61,065 nt of DNA from an uncultured beta proteobacterium (GTDB taxonomy: Bacteria > Pseudomonadota > Gammaproteobacteria > Burkholderiales > Burkholderiaceae_C), in contig CAISLN010000046.1 in NCBI GenBank assembly GCA_903886275.1, positions 1 through 61,065 of the forward strand, in the 5' to 3' direction. Made by a program: the position numbers and the translations under genes. The notes beneath the pieces are model-generated. The model was not told the DNA's origin, did no database searches, and saw only the letters and a program-made list of their open reading frames with translations. Positions 19,259 through 29,004 of the stretch are shown piece after piece. Position 1 is the first letter of the stretch; each line of letters begins with the position of its first letter.

Positions 19259-22200
19259 TCACATATTCCTGCGGTACTGGCCACCCACCTCGAACAGGGC
19301 ATTGGTGATCTGGCCGAGTGAGCAGACGCGCACGGCGTCCATCAGCACCTCGAACACATTCTGGTTTTCGATCACGGCCTTTTGCAGGGTCTTGAGCATG
19401 GCGGGGGCCTTGTCTGCATGGCGGGCGTGGAAGTCTTCCAGGCGCTTGAGCTGGCTTTGCTTCTCCTCGTCGGTAGAGCGGGCCAACTCCAGCTGGTCCT
19501 GCACCTGGTCGCCATGCGGGTTGCGAAAGGTGTTGACGCCGATGATGGGCAACTCGCCGGTGTGCTTCTTCATCTCGTAGGTCATGCTCTCGTCCTGGAT
19601 CTTGCCGCGCTGGTAGCCGGTCTCCATGGCACCGAGCACACCGCCGCGCTCGGCAATCGCCTCAAACTCCTTGAGCACCGCCTCTTCGAGCAGCTCGGTC
19701 AGCTCCTCGATGATGAAGGCGCCCTGCCCCGGGTTCTCGTTCTTGGCCAGGCCCCATTCGCGGTTGATGATGAGCTGGATGGCCATGGCGCGGCGCACGC
19801 TGTCTTCGGTGGGCGTGGTGATGGCCTCATCGAAGGCATTGGTGTGCAGGCTGTTGCAGTTGTCGTAAATGGCGATCAAGGCTTGCAGCGTGGTGCGGAT
19901 GTCGTTGAACTGGATCTCCTGCGCGTGCAGGCTGCGGCCACTGGTTTGGATGTGGTACTTCAACTTTTGGCTGCGCTCGTTGGCGCCATAGCGCTCCTTC
20001 ATGGCCACGGCCCAGATGCGACGCGCCACGCGGCCCATCACGGTGTACTCCGGGTCCATGCCGTTGCTGAAGAAGAAACTCAAATTCGGCGCGAAGTCGT
20101 CGATGTGCATGCCGCGCGCCAAGTAGGCCTCCACAAAGGTGAAGCCGTTACTCAGCGTGAAGGCCAACTGGCTGATGGGGTTGGCACCGGCCTCGGCAAT
20201 GTGGTAGCCGCTGATGGAGACGCTATAGAAGTTGCGCACGTCGTGGTGCACAAAATACTGGGCGATGTCGCCCATGACTTTGAGGCTGAATTCGGTGGAG
20301 AAGATGCAGGTGTTCTGCCCCTGGTCTTCCTTCAGGATGTCGGCCTGCACCGTGCCGCGCACATTGGCCAGCACCCATTCCTTGATCTTGGCGGTCTCGG
20401 TGTCGGTCGGTTCGCGGGCGTTGTCGGCCTGGAATTTCTCGATGTTCTGGTCGATGGCGGCATTCATGAACATGGCCAGGATGCTGGGCGCCGGGCCGTT
20501 GATGGTCATGCTGACCGAGGTGGCCGGGTTGCACAAATCGAAGCCGCCGTAGAGCACCTTCAAATCGTCGATGGTGGCAATCGACACACCGCTGTTGCCC
20601 ACCTTGCCGTAGATATCGGGGCGGCGGTCCGGGTCGTGGCCGTAAAGGGTGACCGAGTCAAAGGCGGTGGACAGGCGCTTGGCCGCCATGCCGGAACTTA
20701 GCAATTTAAAACGCTTGTTGGTGCGAAAGGCATCCCCTTCGCCGGCAAACATGCGCGTGGGGTCCTCGCCCTCGCGCTTGAAGGCAAAGGTGCCGGCGGT
20801 GTAGGGATAGCTGCCGGGCACGTTGTCGAGCATCAGCCACTTCAGAATTTCGCCATGGTCCTCGTAGGTGGGCAGGGCCACCTTGCGGATGGTGGTGCCG
20901 CTGAGCGATTTGCTGGTCAGCGCGGTGCGGATTTCCTTGTCGCGGATTTTGACCACATACATGTCACCGGCATAGGCCTTTTGCATCTCGGGCCACTGCG
21001 CCAGCAACTTGTGGGCAGCGTGGTCCTGGACCGCTTCGCGCTGCACCGCCAGATCGATGGCGGCTTCAGACGCGCGGGCCTTGCCGGGCTTGCCCACCTC
21101 CAACATCTTGGCTGCGGCGCGCAGTTGCTGGATCTCGCGCGCCAGTGCGGCCTGGGCGCGGGCTTTGGCCTTGTAAGAGCGCACCGTGTCGCTGATCTCG
21201 GCCAGGTAGCGGGTGCGCGCGGCCGGCACCACCGGCATCTGATTCGAGCTGTGGCGCACCTCCACCTTGGGCAACAGGCTTTGTTCCAGGGTCTTCAGGC
21301 CCAGGGCCTGCAGGCGCAGCAGCATCGCTTGGTACAGGGCGGTCACGCCATCGTCGTTGAAGCGTGCGGCCATGGTGCCAAACACCGGCATCTCCTCGGG
21401 GGAAACCGTCCAGGCTTCCTTGTTGCGCTGCACCTGCTTGGCCACATCGCGCAAGGCGTCAAACGAGCCCTTGCGATCGAACTTGTTGATGGCCACAAAC
21501 TCGGCAAAGTCCAGCATGTCGATTTTTTCCAGCTGGCTGGCCGCGCCGAACTCGGGCGTCATCACATACAGGGGCACATCGACCAAGGGCACGATGGCCG
21601 CGTCGCCCTGGCCAATGCCCGAGGTCTCGACAATGACCAGATCAAAGCCGGCGGCCTTGCAGGCCAGGATCACATCGGGCAGCGCGGCAGAAATTTCGCT
21701 GCCGAATTCGCGCGTGGCCAGGGAGCGCATGAAGACCTTGGAACCGGATTGCCATGGCGAAATGGCATTCATGCGGATGCGGTCGCCCAGCAGCGCGCCA
21801 CCACTCTTGCGGCGCGAGGGGTCAATCGAGATCAGGGCCACGCGCAGGCTGTCGTCCTGGTCCAGGCGCAGGCGGCGGATCAGCTCATCGGTCAGCGACG
21901 ACTTGCCCGCACCGCCGGTGCCGGTAATGCCGATCACGGGGATTTGGCGCGTGGCGGCTTGCGCACGCAGCGTCTCCATCAGGGCTGCATCGGCATTGCC
22001 GGCCTCCACGGCGGTGAGCAGCTGGGCCAAGGCGCGCCAGCTGGCTTCAGAGTGGCCCTGGATGGCCTCCACGCTCTTGGGCGCGAAGCCGCTGATGTCC
22101 TTGTCGCAGCGCATCACCATCTCGCCGATCATGCCGGCCAGGCCCATCTTCTGGCCGTCTTCGGGGCTGTAGATGCGGGCCACGCCGTAGGCGTGGAGCT

Positions 22201-22555
22201 CGCGGATTTCGGGCGGCACGATGACACCACCGCCGCCGCCAAACACCTGAATATGCGCGCCGCCTCTGGCCTTGAGCAGATCGACCATGTACTTGAAGTA
22301 CTCGACATGCCCGCCCTGGTAAGAGCTGATGGCGATGCCCTGAGCGTCTTCTTGCAACGCGGCCGTGACCACCTCTTCGACGCTGCGGTTGTGGCCCAGG
22401 TGGATCACCTCGCATCCCATGCCCTGCAGGATGCGGCGCATGATGTTGATGGCCGCGTCGTGCCCGTCAAACAGGCTGGCGGCAGTGACAAAGCGCACCT
22501 TGTGCGTGGGGCGGTAGTTGGCAAGCGCCTTGAATTCGGCGGATAAATCGGTCAT
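19259..22555 (-). CDS. icmF: Fused isobutyryl-CoA mutase IcmF
   Basis: A 1098-residue three-part enzyme. The N-terminal B12-binding domain (about 1-150) has FDGHDAAIN with the cobalt-ligand histidine. A MeaI/ArgK-type GTPase chaperone (about 205-420) has Walker [10 protein letters not shown] and [18 protein letters not shown]. The C-terminal methylmalonyl-CoA-mutase-like barrel (about 560-1098) has [11 protein letters not shown] and [13 protein letters not shown]. IcmF interconverts isobutyryl-CoA and butyryl-CoA (some also isovaleryl/pivalyl-CoA) using adenosylcobalamin. The fusion is diagnostic. It links branched-chain amino acid and fatty acid breakdown. A palindromic operator lies 43 bp upstream. 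Confidence 0.96.
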   Translation of the reverse strand: MTDLSAEFKALANYRPTHKVRFVTAASLFDGHDAAINIMRRILQGMGCEVIHLGHNRSVEEVVTAALQEDAQGIAISSYQGGHVEYFKYMVDLLKARGGAHIQVFGGGGGVIVPPEIRELHAYGVARIYSPEDGQKMGLAGMIGEMVMRCDKDISGFAPKSVEAIQGHSEASWRALAQLLTAVEAGNADAALMETLRAQAATRQIPVIGITGTGGAGKSSLTDELIRRLRLDQDDSLRVALISIDPSRRKSGGALLGDRIRMNAISPWQSGSKVFMRSLATREFGSEISAALPDVILACKAAGFDLVIVETSGIGQGDAAIVPLVDVPLYVMTPEFGAASQLEKIDMLDFAEFVAINKFDRKGSFDALRDVAKQVQRNKEAWTVSPEEMPVFGTMAARFNDDGVTALYQAMLLRLQALGLKTLEQSLLPKVEVRHSSNQMPVVPAARTRYLAEISDTVRSYKAKARAQAALAREIQQLRAAAKMLEVGKPGKARASEAAIDLAVQREAVQDHAAHKLLAQWPEMQKAYAGDMYVVKIRDKEIRTALTSKSLSGTTIRKVALPTYEDHGEILKWLMLDNVPGSYPYTAGTFAFKREGEDPTRMFAGEGDAFRTNKRFKLLSSGMAAKRLSTAFDSVTLYGHDPDRRPDIYGKVGNSGVSIATIDDLKVLYGGFDLCNPATSVSMTINGPAPSILAMFMNAAIDQNIEKFQADNAREPTDTETAKIKEWVLANVRGTVQADILKEDQGQNTCIFSTEFSLKVMGDIAQYFVHHDVRNFYSVSISGYHIAEAGANPISQLAFTLSNGFTFVEAYLARGMHIDDFAPNLSFFFSNGMDPEYTVMGRVARRIWAVAMKERYGANERSQKLKYHIQTSGRSLHAQEIQFNDIRTTLQALIAIYDNCNSLHTNAFDEAITTPTEDSVRRAMAIQLIINREWGLAKNENPGQGAFIIEELTELLEEAVLKEFEAIAERGGVLGAMETGYQRGKIQDESMTYEMKKHTGELPIIGVNTFRNPHGDQVQDQLELARSTDEEKQSQLKRLEDFHARHADKAPAMLKTLQKAVIENQNVFEVLMDAVRVCSLGQITNALFEVGGQYRRNM

Positions 22556-22597
22556 GGTCTTCCTCGGGTGGCGTTGGAGTCGCGCCTATGCTGGCGC

Positions 22598-22619
22598 TTG
22601 ACGTTTACGTAAACGTCAA
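22598..22619. promoter_or_regulatory. Perfect 22-bp palindrome upstream of icmF
   Basis: The half-site TTGACGTTTAC is followed directly by its exact complement GTAAACGTCAA. The core TTTACGTAAACG resembles the MerR-family LiuR-type operators found before branched-chain amino acid and acyl-CoA degradation genes in proteobacteria, which fits the icmF reaction. It sits 43 bp upstream of the icmF start. No regulator gene of that type is in the window. Confidence 0.65.
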
Positions 22620-22708
22620 CTGTAAACGATTTGTCCCCACCCAGACTTACACCCAAGGGAAAGTGCCTATGCCAGCGTGGGGGAAATCAACCCCACGCCG
22701 CGCCACCC

Positions 22709-22951
22709 TCAGAGAGGGCTCTGGTTCACCTCATTGGAGGGCAGCGACAGGAACAAGGTCATGGCGCTGGACAGGGCGATGACGAACCAAAACACAAAGA
22801 ACCCCAGGGTGTAGACGGCCTGGCGCGAAATCTCGAAGGCATGGCCAAACCAGTGCATGTCCTGCGGGTCCACCAGGGCGAACACCAGCAGCTCCATCAC
22901 CCCGGCCATCAGAAACGAGGGCCAGACAATCCACATTATTTTTTGCTTCAT
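22709..22951 (-). CDS. Small two-helix membrane protein next to ccoG
   Basis: An 80-residue protein with two predicted membrane segments (IVWPSFLMAGVMELLVFALV and AVYTLGFFVFWFVIALSSAM). It lies 30 nt downstream of ccoG on the same strand and is probably co-transcribed. It is much shorter than FixH/CcoH, which often follows ccoG, and lacks its signature. An accessory role in respiratory oxidase assembly is inferred from position only. Confidence 0.7.
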   Translation of the reverse strand: MKQKIMWIVWPSFLMAGVMELLVFALVDPQDMHWFGHAFEISRQAVYTLGFFVFWFVIALSSAMTLFLSLPSNEVNQSPL

Positions 22952-22981
22952 CTGCTTGTCTCCTGCTTTTTTATGGGTGGC

Positions 22982-24442
22982 TTAACGCGGCACGATGAAG
23001 ACGGCCTTCTCGGTCACGCTCTTGCCAATGTCCGGGGCGTCAATCTTGAAGTGAATCGTATGCGAGCCGGCCGGTGCCCCATCGTAGGGCAGTTGCAGGT
23101 TCACAGCGATCCAGCGCGACTGGGTGGACTCAATCACCACATCGGTTTCGCTGGCGACCTTCAGTTCGGGCAATCCCTCCACGGAGATGTGGAAGTGCTG
23201 GGTGGCCTCGGTGGCATTCATCACCTGGATGCGAAACACGTTCTCTATCTTGCCGCCCTCGGCAATGCGCGCCAGGGAGCCACGGTCGCGCACCACGTCC
23301 ACCTTGAAGGGGATGCGCAAGGCCAGGCTGATGGCCATGGCAGACACCACGACGCCCAGGATGGCGGTGTAAATCAGCACACGGGGACGCAACACATGGC
23401 GCAGGGTTTGGGCAGAGGTCCACTTTTGTTCCAGCGCATGCTCGGTGGTGTATTTGACCAGGCCGCGCGCATAGCCCAACTTGTCCATCACCGTGTCACA
23501 CACGTCGGCGCAGGCGCCGCAGCCTATGCACTCGTACTGCAAGCCATTGCGGATGTCGATGCCGGTGGGGCAAACCTGCACGCACAGGCTGCAGTCCACA
23601 CAGGCGCCCAGGTTCAGGGTGGAGAGGTCGGCCTTCTTGCTGCGCGCACCGCGCGGCTCGCCACGCTCGGTGTCGTAGGTGACGATGAGCGTGTCCTTGT
23701 CGAACATGGCGCTTTGGAAGCGGGCGTAGGGGCACATGTATTTGCAGACCTGCTCGCGCATAAAGCCGGCATTGCCCCAGGTGGCAAAGGCGTAGAAAAA
23801 GGTCCAGAAGATTTCCCAGGAACCCAGGTCCCAGGTGATGAACTCGGTCGCCAGCAAATGAATCGGCGTGAAGTAGCCCACAAAGGTAAAGCCGGTCCAC
23901 AGCGCCAGCGTGATCCACATGAATTGCTTGGCCGCCTTGCGGGCAAATTTTTCGATGGTCCAGGGCGCGGCGTCGCGGCGAATGCGCATGGAGCGGTCGC
24001 CCTCGGCGAGCTTCTCCAGCCACAGGAACATTTCCGTGTAGACGGTCTGCGGGCAGGCATAGCCGCACCACAGGCGCCCGGCCACGGCGGTAAACAGGAA
24101 CAGCGAGTAGGCCGAGATCACCAAAATGCCGGTGAGGTAGATGAAGTCCTGTGGGTACAGCACCAGACCAAAGATGTAAAAGCGCCGCGCGCCCAGGTCA
24201 AACAGCACCGCCTGGCGCTGACCCCATTCGAGCCAGGGCAGACCGTAGAAAAAGATCTGCGTCACAAACACCAGAATCCAGCGCCAGCGCGAGAACAGGC
24301 CGGTCACGCTGCGCGGGTAGATCTTTTTGTGCGCCTGGTAGAGCGACACCATTTCCGCATCGGCACCGGGCGGCAGCTCAATAGGCGCGGTAGAAACGGC
24401 AATGGGAATGACTTTTTTCGAAGGGGTTTTGGAATCAGACAC
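22982..24442 (-). CDS. ccoG: Cytochrome c oxidase accessory protein CcoG (RdxA/FixG)
   Basis: A 486-residue membrane protein with several N-terminal membrane helices, a polyferredoxin region with two 4Fe-4S motifs (CVDCSLCVQVCPTGIDI and ECIGCGACADVCD), one further helix near 340 and a C-terminal Ig-like domain. CcoG is needed for copper delivery to the cbb3 oxidase. I prefer the GTG at 24442 (VSDSKTPSKK), which follows AGGTGAG; a TTG at 24475 would extend the protein by 11 residues into the repeat region. No ccoNOP genes are visible. An FNR-like box lies upstream. Confidence 0.94.
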   Translation of the reverse strand: MSDSKTPSKKVIPIAVSTAPIELPPGADAEMVSLYQAHKKIYPRSVTGLFSRWRWILVFVTQIFFYGLPWLEWGQRQAVLFDLGARRFYIFGLVLYPQDFIYLTGILVISAYSLFLFTAVAGRLWCGYACPQTVYTEMFLWLEKLAEGDRSMRIRRDAAPWTIEKFARKAAKQFMWITLALWTGFTFVGYFTPIHLLATEFITWDLGSWEIFWTFFYAFATWGNAGFMREQVCKYMCPYARFQSAMFDKDTLIVTYDTERGEPRGARSKKADLSTLNLGACVDCSLCVQVCPTGIDIRNGLQYECIGCGACADVCDTVMDKLGYARGLVKYTTEHALEQKWTSAQTLRHVLRPRVLIYTAILGVVVSAMAISLALRIPFKVDVVRDRGSLARIAEGGKIENVFRIQVMNATEATQHFHISVEGLPELKVASETDVVIESTQSRWIAVNLQLPYDGAPAGSHTIHFKIDAPDIGKSVTEKAVFIVPR

Positions 24443-24477
24443 TTGGAACTTCTCACCTTTGACTTGTTGTTTCAATA

Positions 24478-24496
24478 ATACCCATACCCGTATACA
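24478..24496. repeat. 19-bp control repeat, copy 1
   Basis: ATACCCATACCCGTATACA, identical to the copy at 24546-24564. It lies between the ccoG start and the divergent RND adaptor gene. CsoR-superfamily repressors bind ATACC/GGTAT-type sites, and such a regulator is encoded at 30645-30935, so this is a candidate binding site. Function inferred. Confidence 0.65.
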
Positions 24497-24501
24497 CCTG
24501 G

Positions 24502-24515
24502 ATGATCTATATCAA
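24502..24515. promoter_or_regulatory. FNR/Anr-like box
   Basis: ATGATCTATATCAA matches the FNR consensus TTGAT-N4-ATCAA at 9 of 10 positions. It is placed 60 bp upstream of the ccoG GTG, consistent with the oxygen-limited expression usual for ccoG. Confidence 0.6.
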
Positions 24516-24545
24516 TCGGGAAAGGGCGGAACCACCTTCGCAAAC

Positions 24546-24564
24546 ATACCCATACCCGTATACA
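24546..24564. repeat. 19-bp control repeat, copy 2
   Basis: ATACCCATACCCGTATACA, exact copy of 24478-24496, start to start 68 bp. It lies just upstream of the -10 box of the adaptor gene and would overlap the -35 region, a position suited to repression. Confidence 0.65.
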
Positions 24565-24567
24565 AAA

Positions 24568-24588
24568 ATACCGGCAGGGGTATAAAAT
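24568..24588 (+). promoter_or_regulatory. Overlapping palindrome and -10 box of the efflux/sulfide gene group
   Basis: ATACC-GGCAGG-GGTAT (24568-24583) is a palindrome of the CsoR-operator kind and overlaps the -10 box TATAAAAT (24581-24588). The ATG at 24595 begins only 6 nt after the -10 box, where transcription would normally start, so the message may be leaderless. Confidence 0.6.
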
Positions 24589-24594
24589 ACGCGC

Positions 24595-25662
24595 ATGCAA
24601 ACACCTTCCAAGACCCCATTGTGCCCGCGCCTGCTCCAGCGCGCCGCAGCCCTAGGCATCCTTGTCGCCAGCGCCGGCCTGGCATGGGCCCAGGTTGTGC
24701 CGACCGTCAGCGTGCAAAGCAGCAGCCATACCGACGGCATCCTGCTCGACGGGGTGATCCAGGCGGTCAAACAGAGCACGGTGGCGGCACAGACCTCGGG
24801 GCGCATCGTGGCCTTCACGGTCAAGGCCGGTGACAGGGTGCGAGCAGGCCAGTTGCTCGCCACGATTGACGACCGCGAAGCCCAGGTCGGCCTGCAACAT
24901 GCCCAGGCCCAGGTGAACCAAACGGATGCCGAGCTGCGCAATGCCCAAGCCCAGATGGAGCGCACCCGCGACCTGCAGACCAAGGGCTTTGTCAGCCGGG
25001 CCGCGCTCGACCAGGCCGATGCGCAGTACCAGTCGGCCAAGGCGCAGCGCGAGCAGGCTGCGGCCACGGTGCGCCAGTCCAGCTTGGCCCAGGGCTATAC
25101 CAGGGTGAGCTCGCCGCTGGACGGCTGGGTGCTGCAGACCTTTGCCCAGGCCGGCGACCTGGCCGTGCCCGGCAGCCCGCTGCTGGTGGTGTATGCGCCC
25201 CAGCCCCTGCGCGCCGTGGTGCAGGTACCTGCCTCACGCAGCCAAGCGGTGCGCCAGGCCAGCCAAACCACGGTGCTGGTGGACCAGGCCGGGGCGCAGG
25301 GCATTGCCCCTTTGAGCAGGCTGGAGGTGCCCTCCAGCGACCCGGTGTCGCAAACCAGCGAATGGCGCATGGACCTGCCGACCACGGTGACTCTGCTGCC
25401 GGGCCAGCAGGTGCGCGTGCGCTTTGCGGGTGCGGATAAGACTGCCACCCGCCTGCTGGTGCCCGCCTCGGCAGTGGTGCGCCGGGGTGAACTCACCGCC
25501 GTCTATGTCAGCAACGGCAAGAACTTTGCACTGCGCGCCGTGCGACTGGGCCGCGAGGGACCCGCCGGCGTGGAAGTGCTGACCGGCCTGCGTGCCGGCG
25601 AAGTGGTGGCTACCGACACGGTGCGCGCCGCCCAGGACCATGCAACACCCGCAGCCAAGTGA
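24595..25662 (+). CDS. RND efflux membrane-fusion (adaptor) protein
   Basis: A 355-residue periplasmic adaptor of the HlyD/AcrA family. A signal peptide (residues 1-33, ending GLAWAQ) is followed by the lipoyl-like half-motif SGRIVAFTVKAGDRVRAGQLLATID, a helical hairpin (about 90-160, HAQAQVNQTDAELRNAQAQM), the second lipoyl half, a beta barrel and a membrane-proximal domain (RRGELTAVYV, VLTGLRAGEVV). It has no lipobox. First gene of the putative sulfur-response group, 7 nt before the permease. The transcript may be leaderless. No outer-membrane channel gene is nearby. Confidence 0.92.
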   Translation: MQTPSKTPLCPRLLQRAAALGILVASAGLAWAQVVPTVSVQSSSHTDGILLDGVIQAVKQSTVAAQTSGRIVAFTVKAGDRVRAGQLLATIDDREAQVGLQHAQAQVNQTDAELRNAQAQMERTRDLQTKGFVSRAALDQADAQYQSAKAQREQAAATVRQSSLAQGYTRVSSPLDGWVLQTFAQAGDLAVPGSPLLVVYAPQPLRAVVQVPASRSQAVRQASQTTVLVDQAGAQGIAPLSRLEVPSSDPVSQTSEWRMDLPTTVTLLPGQQVRVRFAGADKTATRLLVPASAVVRRGELTAVYVSNGKNFALRAVRLGREGPAGVEVLTGLRAGEVVATDTVRAAQDHATPAAK

Positions 25663-25669
25663 GCAAGGC

Positions 25670-28600
25670 ATGAGCACAACTCCCCTGGGACTCTCTGGCC
25701 GCATTGCGGCTGCCTTCCAAAGCAATGCCATCACGCCTCTGCTGGCCATGGTGGCCCTGCTGCTGGGCCTGTTCGCCGTGCTGGTGACGCCGCGCGAGGA
25801 AGAGCCGCAAATCAACGTGACCATGGCCAATGTGCTGATCCCCTTTCCTGGGGCCAGCAGCACCGATGTGCAAAACATGGTGGCCAAGCCGGCCGAGCAG
25901 GTGCTGGGCCAAATTGCCGGCATCGACCATACCTATTCCGTCGCACGCCCCGGTCTGGCCATACTCACCGTGCAGTTCAAGGTGGGCGTGGCGCGCACCG
26001 AAGCGCTGGTGCGCCTGTATGACGTGCTTAACGCGCACCAGGACTGGTTGCCGCGCGACCTGGGCACGCTCGCCCCAATCGTCAAACCCAAGGGCATTGA
26101 CGATGTGCCGGTGGCCGCGCTCACCCTGTGGAGCCGGGACGCCGCCTCTGCTTCTGAGCTGGAAACCGTGGCCCACGCCATCGAGGCCGACCTCAAGGCT
26201 GTCCCCGGTGTGCGCGAGGTGCAAACCATTGGTGGCCCGGGGCAGGCGATCCTGATTGCCATCAACCCCGAGCGCCTGCGCGCCCGCGGTGTGGACCTGT
26301 TGAGCCTGCAAAGGACCGTGGCCGCAGCCAACTCCGGCATGCCCGCCGGTGCCGTGCTGCAGACCAGCGCGGGCCAGGCTGCAGGCGCGCAAATGCTGAG
26401 CGTAGAGGCCGGTGAATTCTTGCGCAACGCAGAGGATGTGGCCGACATCGTGGTCGGCGTCTCCAACGGCAAGCCGGTGTTTATGCGCGATGTGGCCACG
26501 GTCACTGCGGGCACACAGCAGCCCGCGCACTATGTCTGGTTCACGCCCGGTGCGGCCTATGCCACGACCGCAGAAACCCGCGCCGGCGATACCGCTCCGG
26601 TGGCTGGCCAAAGCTACCCCGCAGTCACCATCCAGGTCACCAAAAAGCCGGGCGAAAACGCGGTGGATGTCTCGGGTGCTGTGCGCGAGCGCATGGACGC
26701 ACTGCGCAACACCGTGATCCCCGCCGGCATGGAAGCCAGCGTCACGCGCGACTACGGCCAGACCGCTGCGGAGAAGGCCAACAAGCTGATCCAGAAGCTG
26801 GGCTTTGCCACCGGCTCGGTGATTTTGCTGGTGGGCCTGGCCCTGGGCCGGCGCGAGGCGCTGATCGTCGGTGCCGCCGTGATCCTGACGCTGACCGCCA
26901 CCCTGTTTGCCTCCTGGGCCTGGGGCTTTACGCTCAACCGCGTGTCGCTGTTTGCGCTGATTTTCTCCATCGGCATTCTGGTGGACGACGCCATCGTCGT
27001 CGTGGAGAATATTCACCGCCACCAGCAGCTCACGCCCGACTTGCCGCTGCGCAAAATCATCCCGCGCGCCGTCGATGAGGTGGGTGGCCCGACCATTCTC
27101 GCCACGCTGACCGTGATTGCCGCCCTGCTGCCCATGGCCTTTGTGTCGGGCCTGATGGGGCCGTACATGAGCCCGATCCCGATCAACTCCAGCTTAGGGA
27201 TGGCGATCTCCCTGGCCATTGCGTTCACCGTCACACCCTGGCTGGCGCTGAAGTTCATGCGCGAGCATGGACCCCACCTGACCCACTCGGGCACAGGCCA
27301 TGGCAGCAAAGACGCCTCGAAGGTGGCGCGCATTTTCGGCGTCCTCCTCACCCCGTTCTTGAACAGCGCGCGCAAACGCTGGCTGCTGCTAGGCGGCATT
27401 CTGGCAGCACTCCTGCTGTCGGTGGGCCTGGCCCTGGTGGAACTGGTGGTGCTGAAGATGCTGCCCTTTGACAACAAGAGCGAGTTCCAGGTGGTCATCG
27501 ACATGCCCGCCGGCACGCCGCTCGAAGACACCGCCGCGACGCTGCAGGAGCTGGGCGCCTTTCTGGCCACGCAAGCCGAGGTGACCAACCTGCAGGCCTA
27601 TGCCGGCACTGCCTCGCCCATCACCTTCAACGGCCTGGTGCGCCAGTATTACTTCCGCTCCGATGTGGAACAGGGCGACCTGCAGGTCAACCTGGTGGAC
27701 AAGCACCACCGCAGCGACAAGAGCCATGTGATTGCGCAGCGTCTGCGCCCGGCGCTGGAGAAAATCGGCCTGGCCCACCATGCCCGCGTCAAGGTGGTCG
27801 AAGTGCCCCCTGGCCCGCCGGTGATGTCGCCGCTGGTGGCCGAGGTCTATGGCCCGGACGAAGCGGGTCGCCAAAAGCTGGCCGCGCAAATCGCCGCCTC
27901 CTTTGCCGCCACCCCCGACATCGTGGGCGTGGACACCAGCCTGCGTGAAGACGCACCACGCGCCTTCCTGCGCGTGCGCCGCCAGCGCGCCGAGTCGCTG
28001 GGCATCCCCGTGGCTGCGATTGCGCAAACCGTGTCTTCGGCCCTCTCGGGTGCCGACGCCGCCTATTTGCATGATGGCACCTCCAAGTACCCGGTGCCGG
28101 TGCGCATCCAACTGCCGCTGGAAAGCCAGGTCGGTCTGGACGCCCTGCTGGCCCTGCCCCTGCGTGCCGCCAACGGGCAACTGGTGCCCCTGTCGGAACT
28201 GGTGCAGGTGGAGCATGGCGTCATCGACAAGCCTCTGTATACCAAAGACCTCAAGGGTGTGAGCTATGTGTTTGGCGACATGGCGGGCAAGCTGGACTCG
28301 CCGCTCTACGGTCTGTTTGGCATACGCGCCACCCTGCGCAGCGACCCGGCGGCCAAGATACAAACCGCGGCCATGGGCGAGTACTGGATCAAGCAGCCCA
28401 CCGACACCTACCGCCAATACGCCATGAAGTGGGACGGCGAGTCGCAAATCACCTATGAGACCTTCCGCGACATGGGCGCTGCCTACGGCGTGGGCCTGAT
28501 CCTGATCTACCTCTTGGTGGTGGCGCAGTTCAAGAGCTATTTGACGCCGCTGGTGATCATGGCGCCCATTCCGCTGACCATCATCGGTGTGATGCCGGGC

Positions 28601-28966
28601 CACGCGCTCTTGGGTTCGCAGTACACCGCCACCAGCATGATCGGCATGATCGCGCTGGCCGGCATCATCGTGCGCAACTCCATCTTGCTGGTGGACTTTA
28701 TCGAGCTGCAGGTGCGCGAAGGGGTGGACTTCAAGACCGCTGTGCTGCAGTCGGCCATCGTGCGGGCACAACCGATTGTGCTGACCGGCCTGGCCGCCAT
28801 GATTGGCGCCTTCTTCATTCTGGACGACCCGATCTTTAACGGGCTGGCCATCTCCCTGATCTTTGGCATTTTGGTGTCCACCCTTCTCACGCTGGTGGTG
28901 ATCCCTGTCCTGTATTACGCGCTGTACCGGCGCCGTATGGAGTCGCGCGCAGACGCGGCCCTTTGA
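25670..28966 (+). CDS. RND efflux transporter permease
   Basis: A 1098-residue inner-membrane proton-driven exporter with the usual 12-helix, two-loop layout. The paired aspartates of the proton relay are in GILVDDAIVVVENIHRH (TM4). Other motifs are FPGASSTDVQNMV in the first periplasmic loop, GNPEQ-like ERLRARGVDLL, and MIGMIALAGIIVRNSILLVDFIEL in the second half. It is closer to the broad AcrB/HAE-like superfamily than to metal-exporting CusA, as no methionine triad is apparent. The start MSTTPLGL at 25670 was chosen over a reading that overlaps the adaptor. Context suggests export of a sulfur-related or thiol compound; that is inference. Confidence 0.93.
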   Translation: MSTTPLGLSGRIAAAFQSNAITPLLAMVALLLGLFAVLVTPREEEPQINVTMANVLIPFPGASSTDVQNMVAKPAEQVLGQIAGIDHTYSVARPGLAILTVQFKVGVARTEALVRLYDVLNAHQDWLPRDLGTLAPIVKPKGIDDVPVAALTLWSRDAASASELETVAHAIEADLKAVPGVREVQTIGGPGQAILIAINPERLRARGVDLLSLQRTVAAANSGMPAGAVLQTSAGQAAGAQMLSVEAGEFLRNAEDVADIVVGVSNGKPVFMRDVATVTAGTQQPAHYVWFTPGAAYATTAETRAGDTAPVAGQSYPAVTIQVTKKPGENAVDVSGAVRERMDALRNTVIPAGMEASVTRDYGQTAAEKANKLIQKLGFATGSVILLVGLALGRREALIVGAAVILTLTATLFASWAWGFTLNRVSLFALIFSIGILVDDAIVVVENIHRHQQLTPDLPLRKIIPRAVDEVGGPTILATLTVIAALLPMAFVSGLMGPYMSPIPINSSLGMAISLAIAFTVTPWLALKFMREHGPHLTHSGTGHGSKDASKVARIFGVLLTPFLNSARKRWLLLGGILAALLLSVGLALVELVVLKMLPFDNKSEFQVVIDMPAGTPLEDTAATLQELGAFLATQAEVTNLQAYAGTASPITFNGLVRQYYFRSDVEQGDLQVNLVDKHHRSDKSHVIAQRLRPALEKIGLAHHARVKVVEVPPGPPVMSPLVAEVYGPDEAGRQKLAAQIAASFAATPDIVGVDTSLREDAPRAFLRVRRQRAESLGIPVAAIAQTVSSALSGADAAYLHDGTSKYPVPVRIQLPLESQVGLDALLALPLRAANGQLVPLSELVQVEHGVIDKPLYTKDLKGVSYVFGDMAGKLDSPLYGLFGIRATLRSDPAAKIQTAAMGEYWIKQPTDTYRQYAMKWDGESQITYETFRDMGAAYGVGLILIYLLVVAQFKSYLTPLVIMAPIPLTIIGVMPGHALLGSQYTATSMIGMIALAGIIVRNSILLVDFIELQVREGVDFKTAVLQSAIVRAQPIVLTGLAAMIGAFFILDDPIFNGLAISLIFGILVSTLLTLVVIPVLYYALYRRRMESRADAAL

Positions 28967-29004
28967 GCAAACTGAAAGCCTTCAAACAACCAGGAGACAA
29001 AACC

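Noticed and set aside
20855..22546. Long antisense frame within icmF
   Set aside because: IcmF domains are complete on the minus strand; the shadow is low-complexity.
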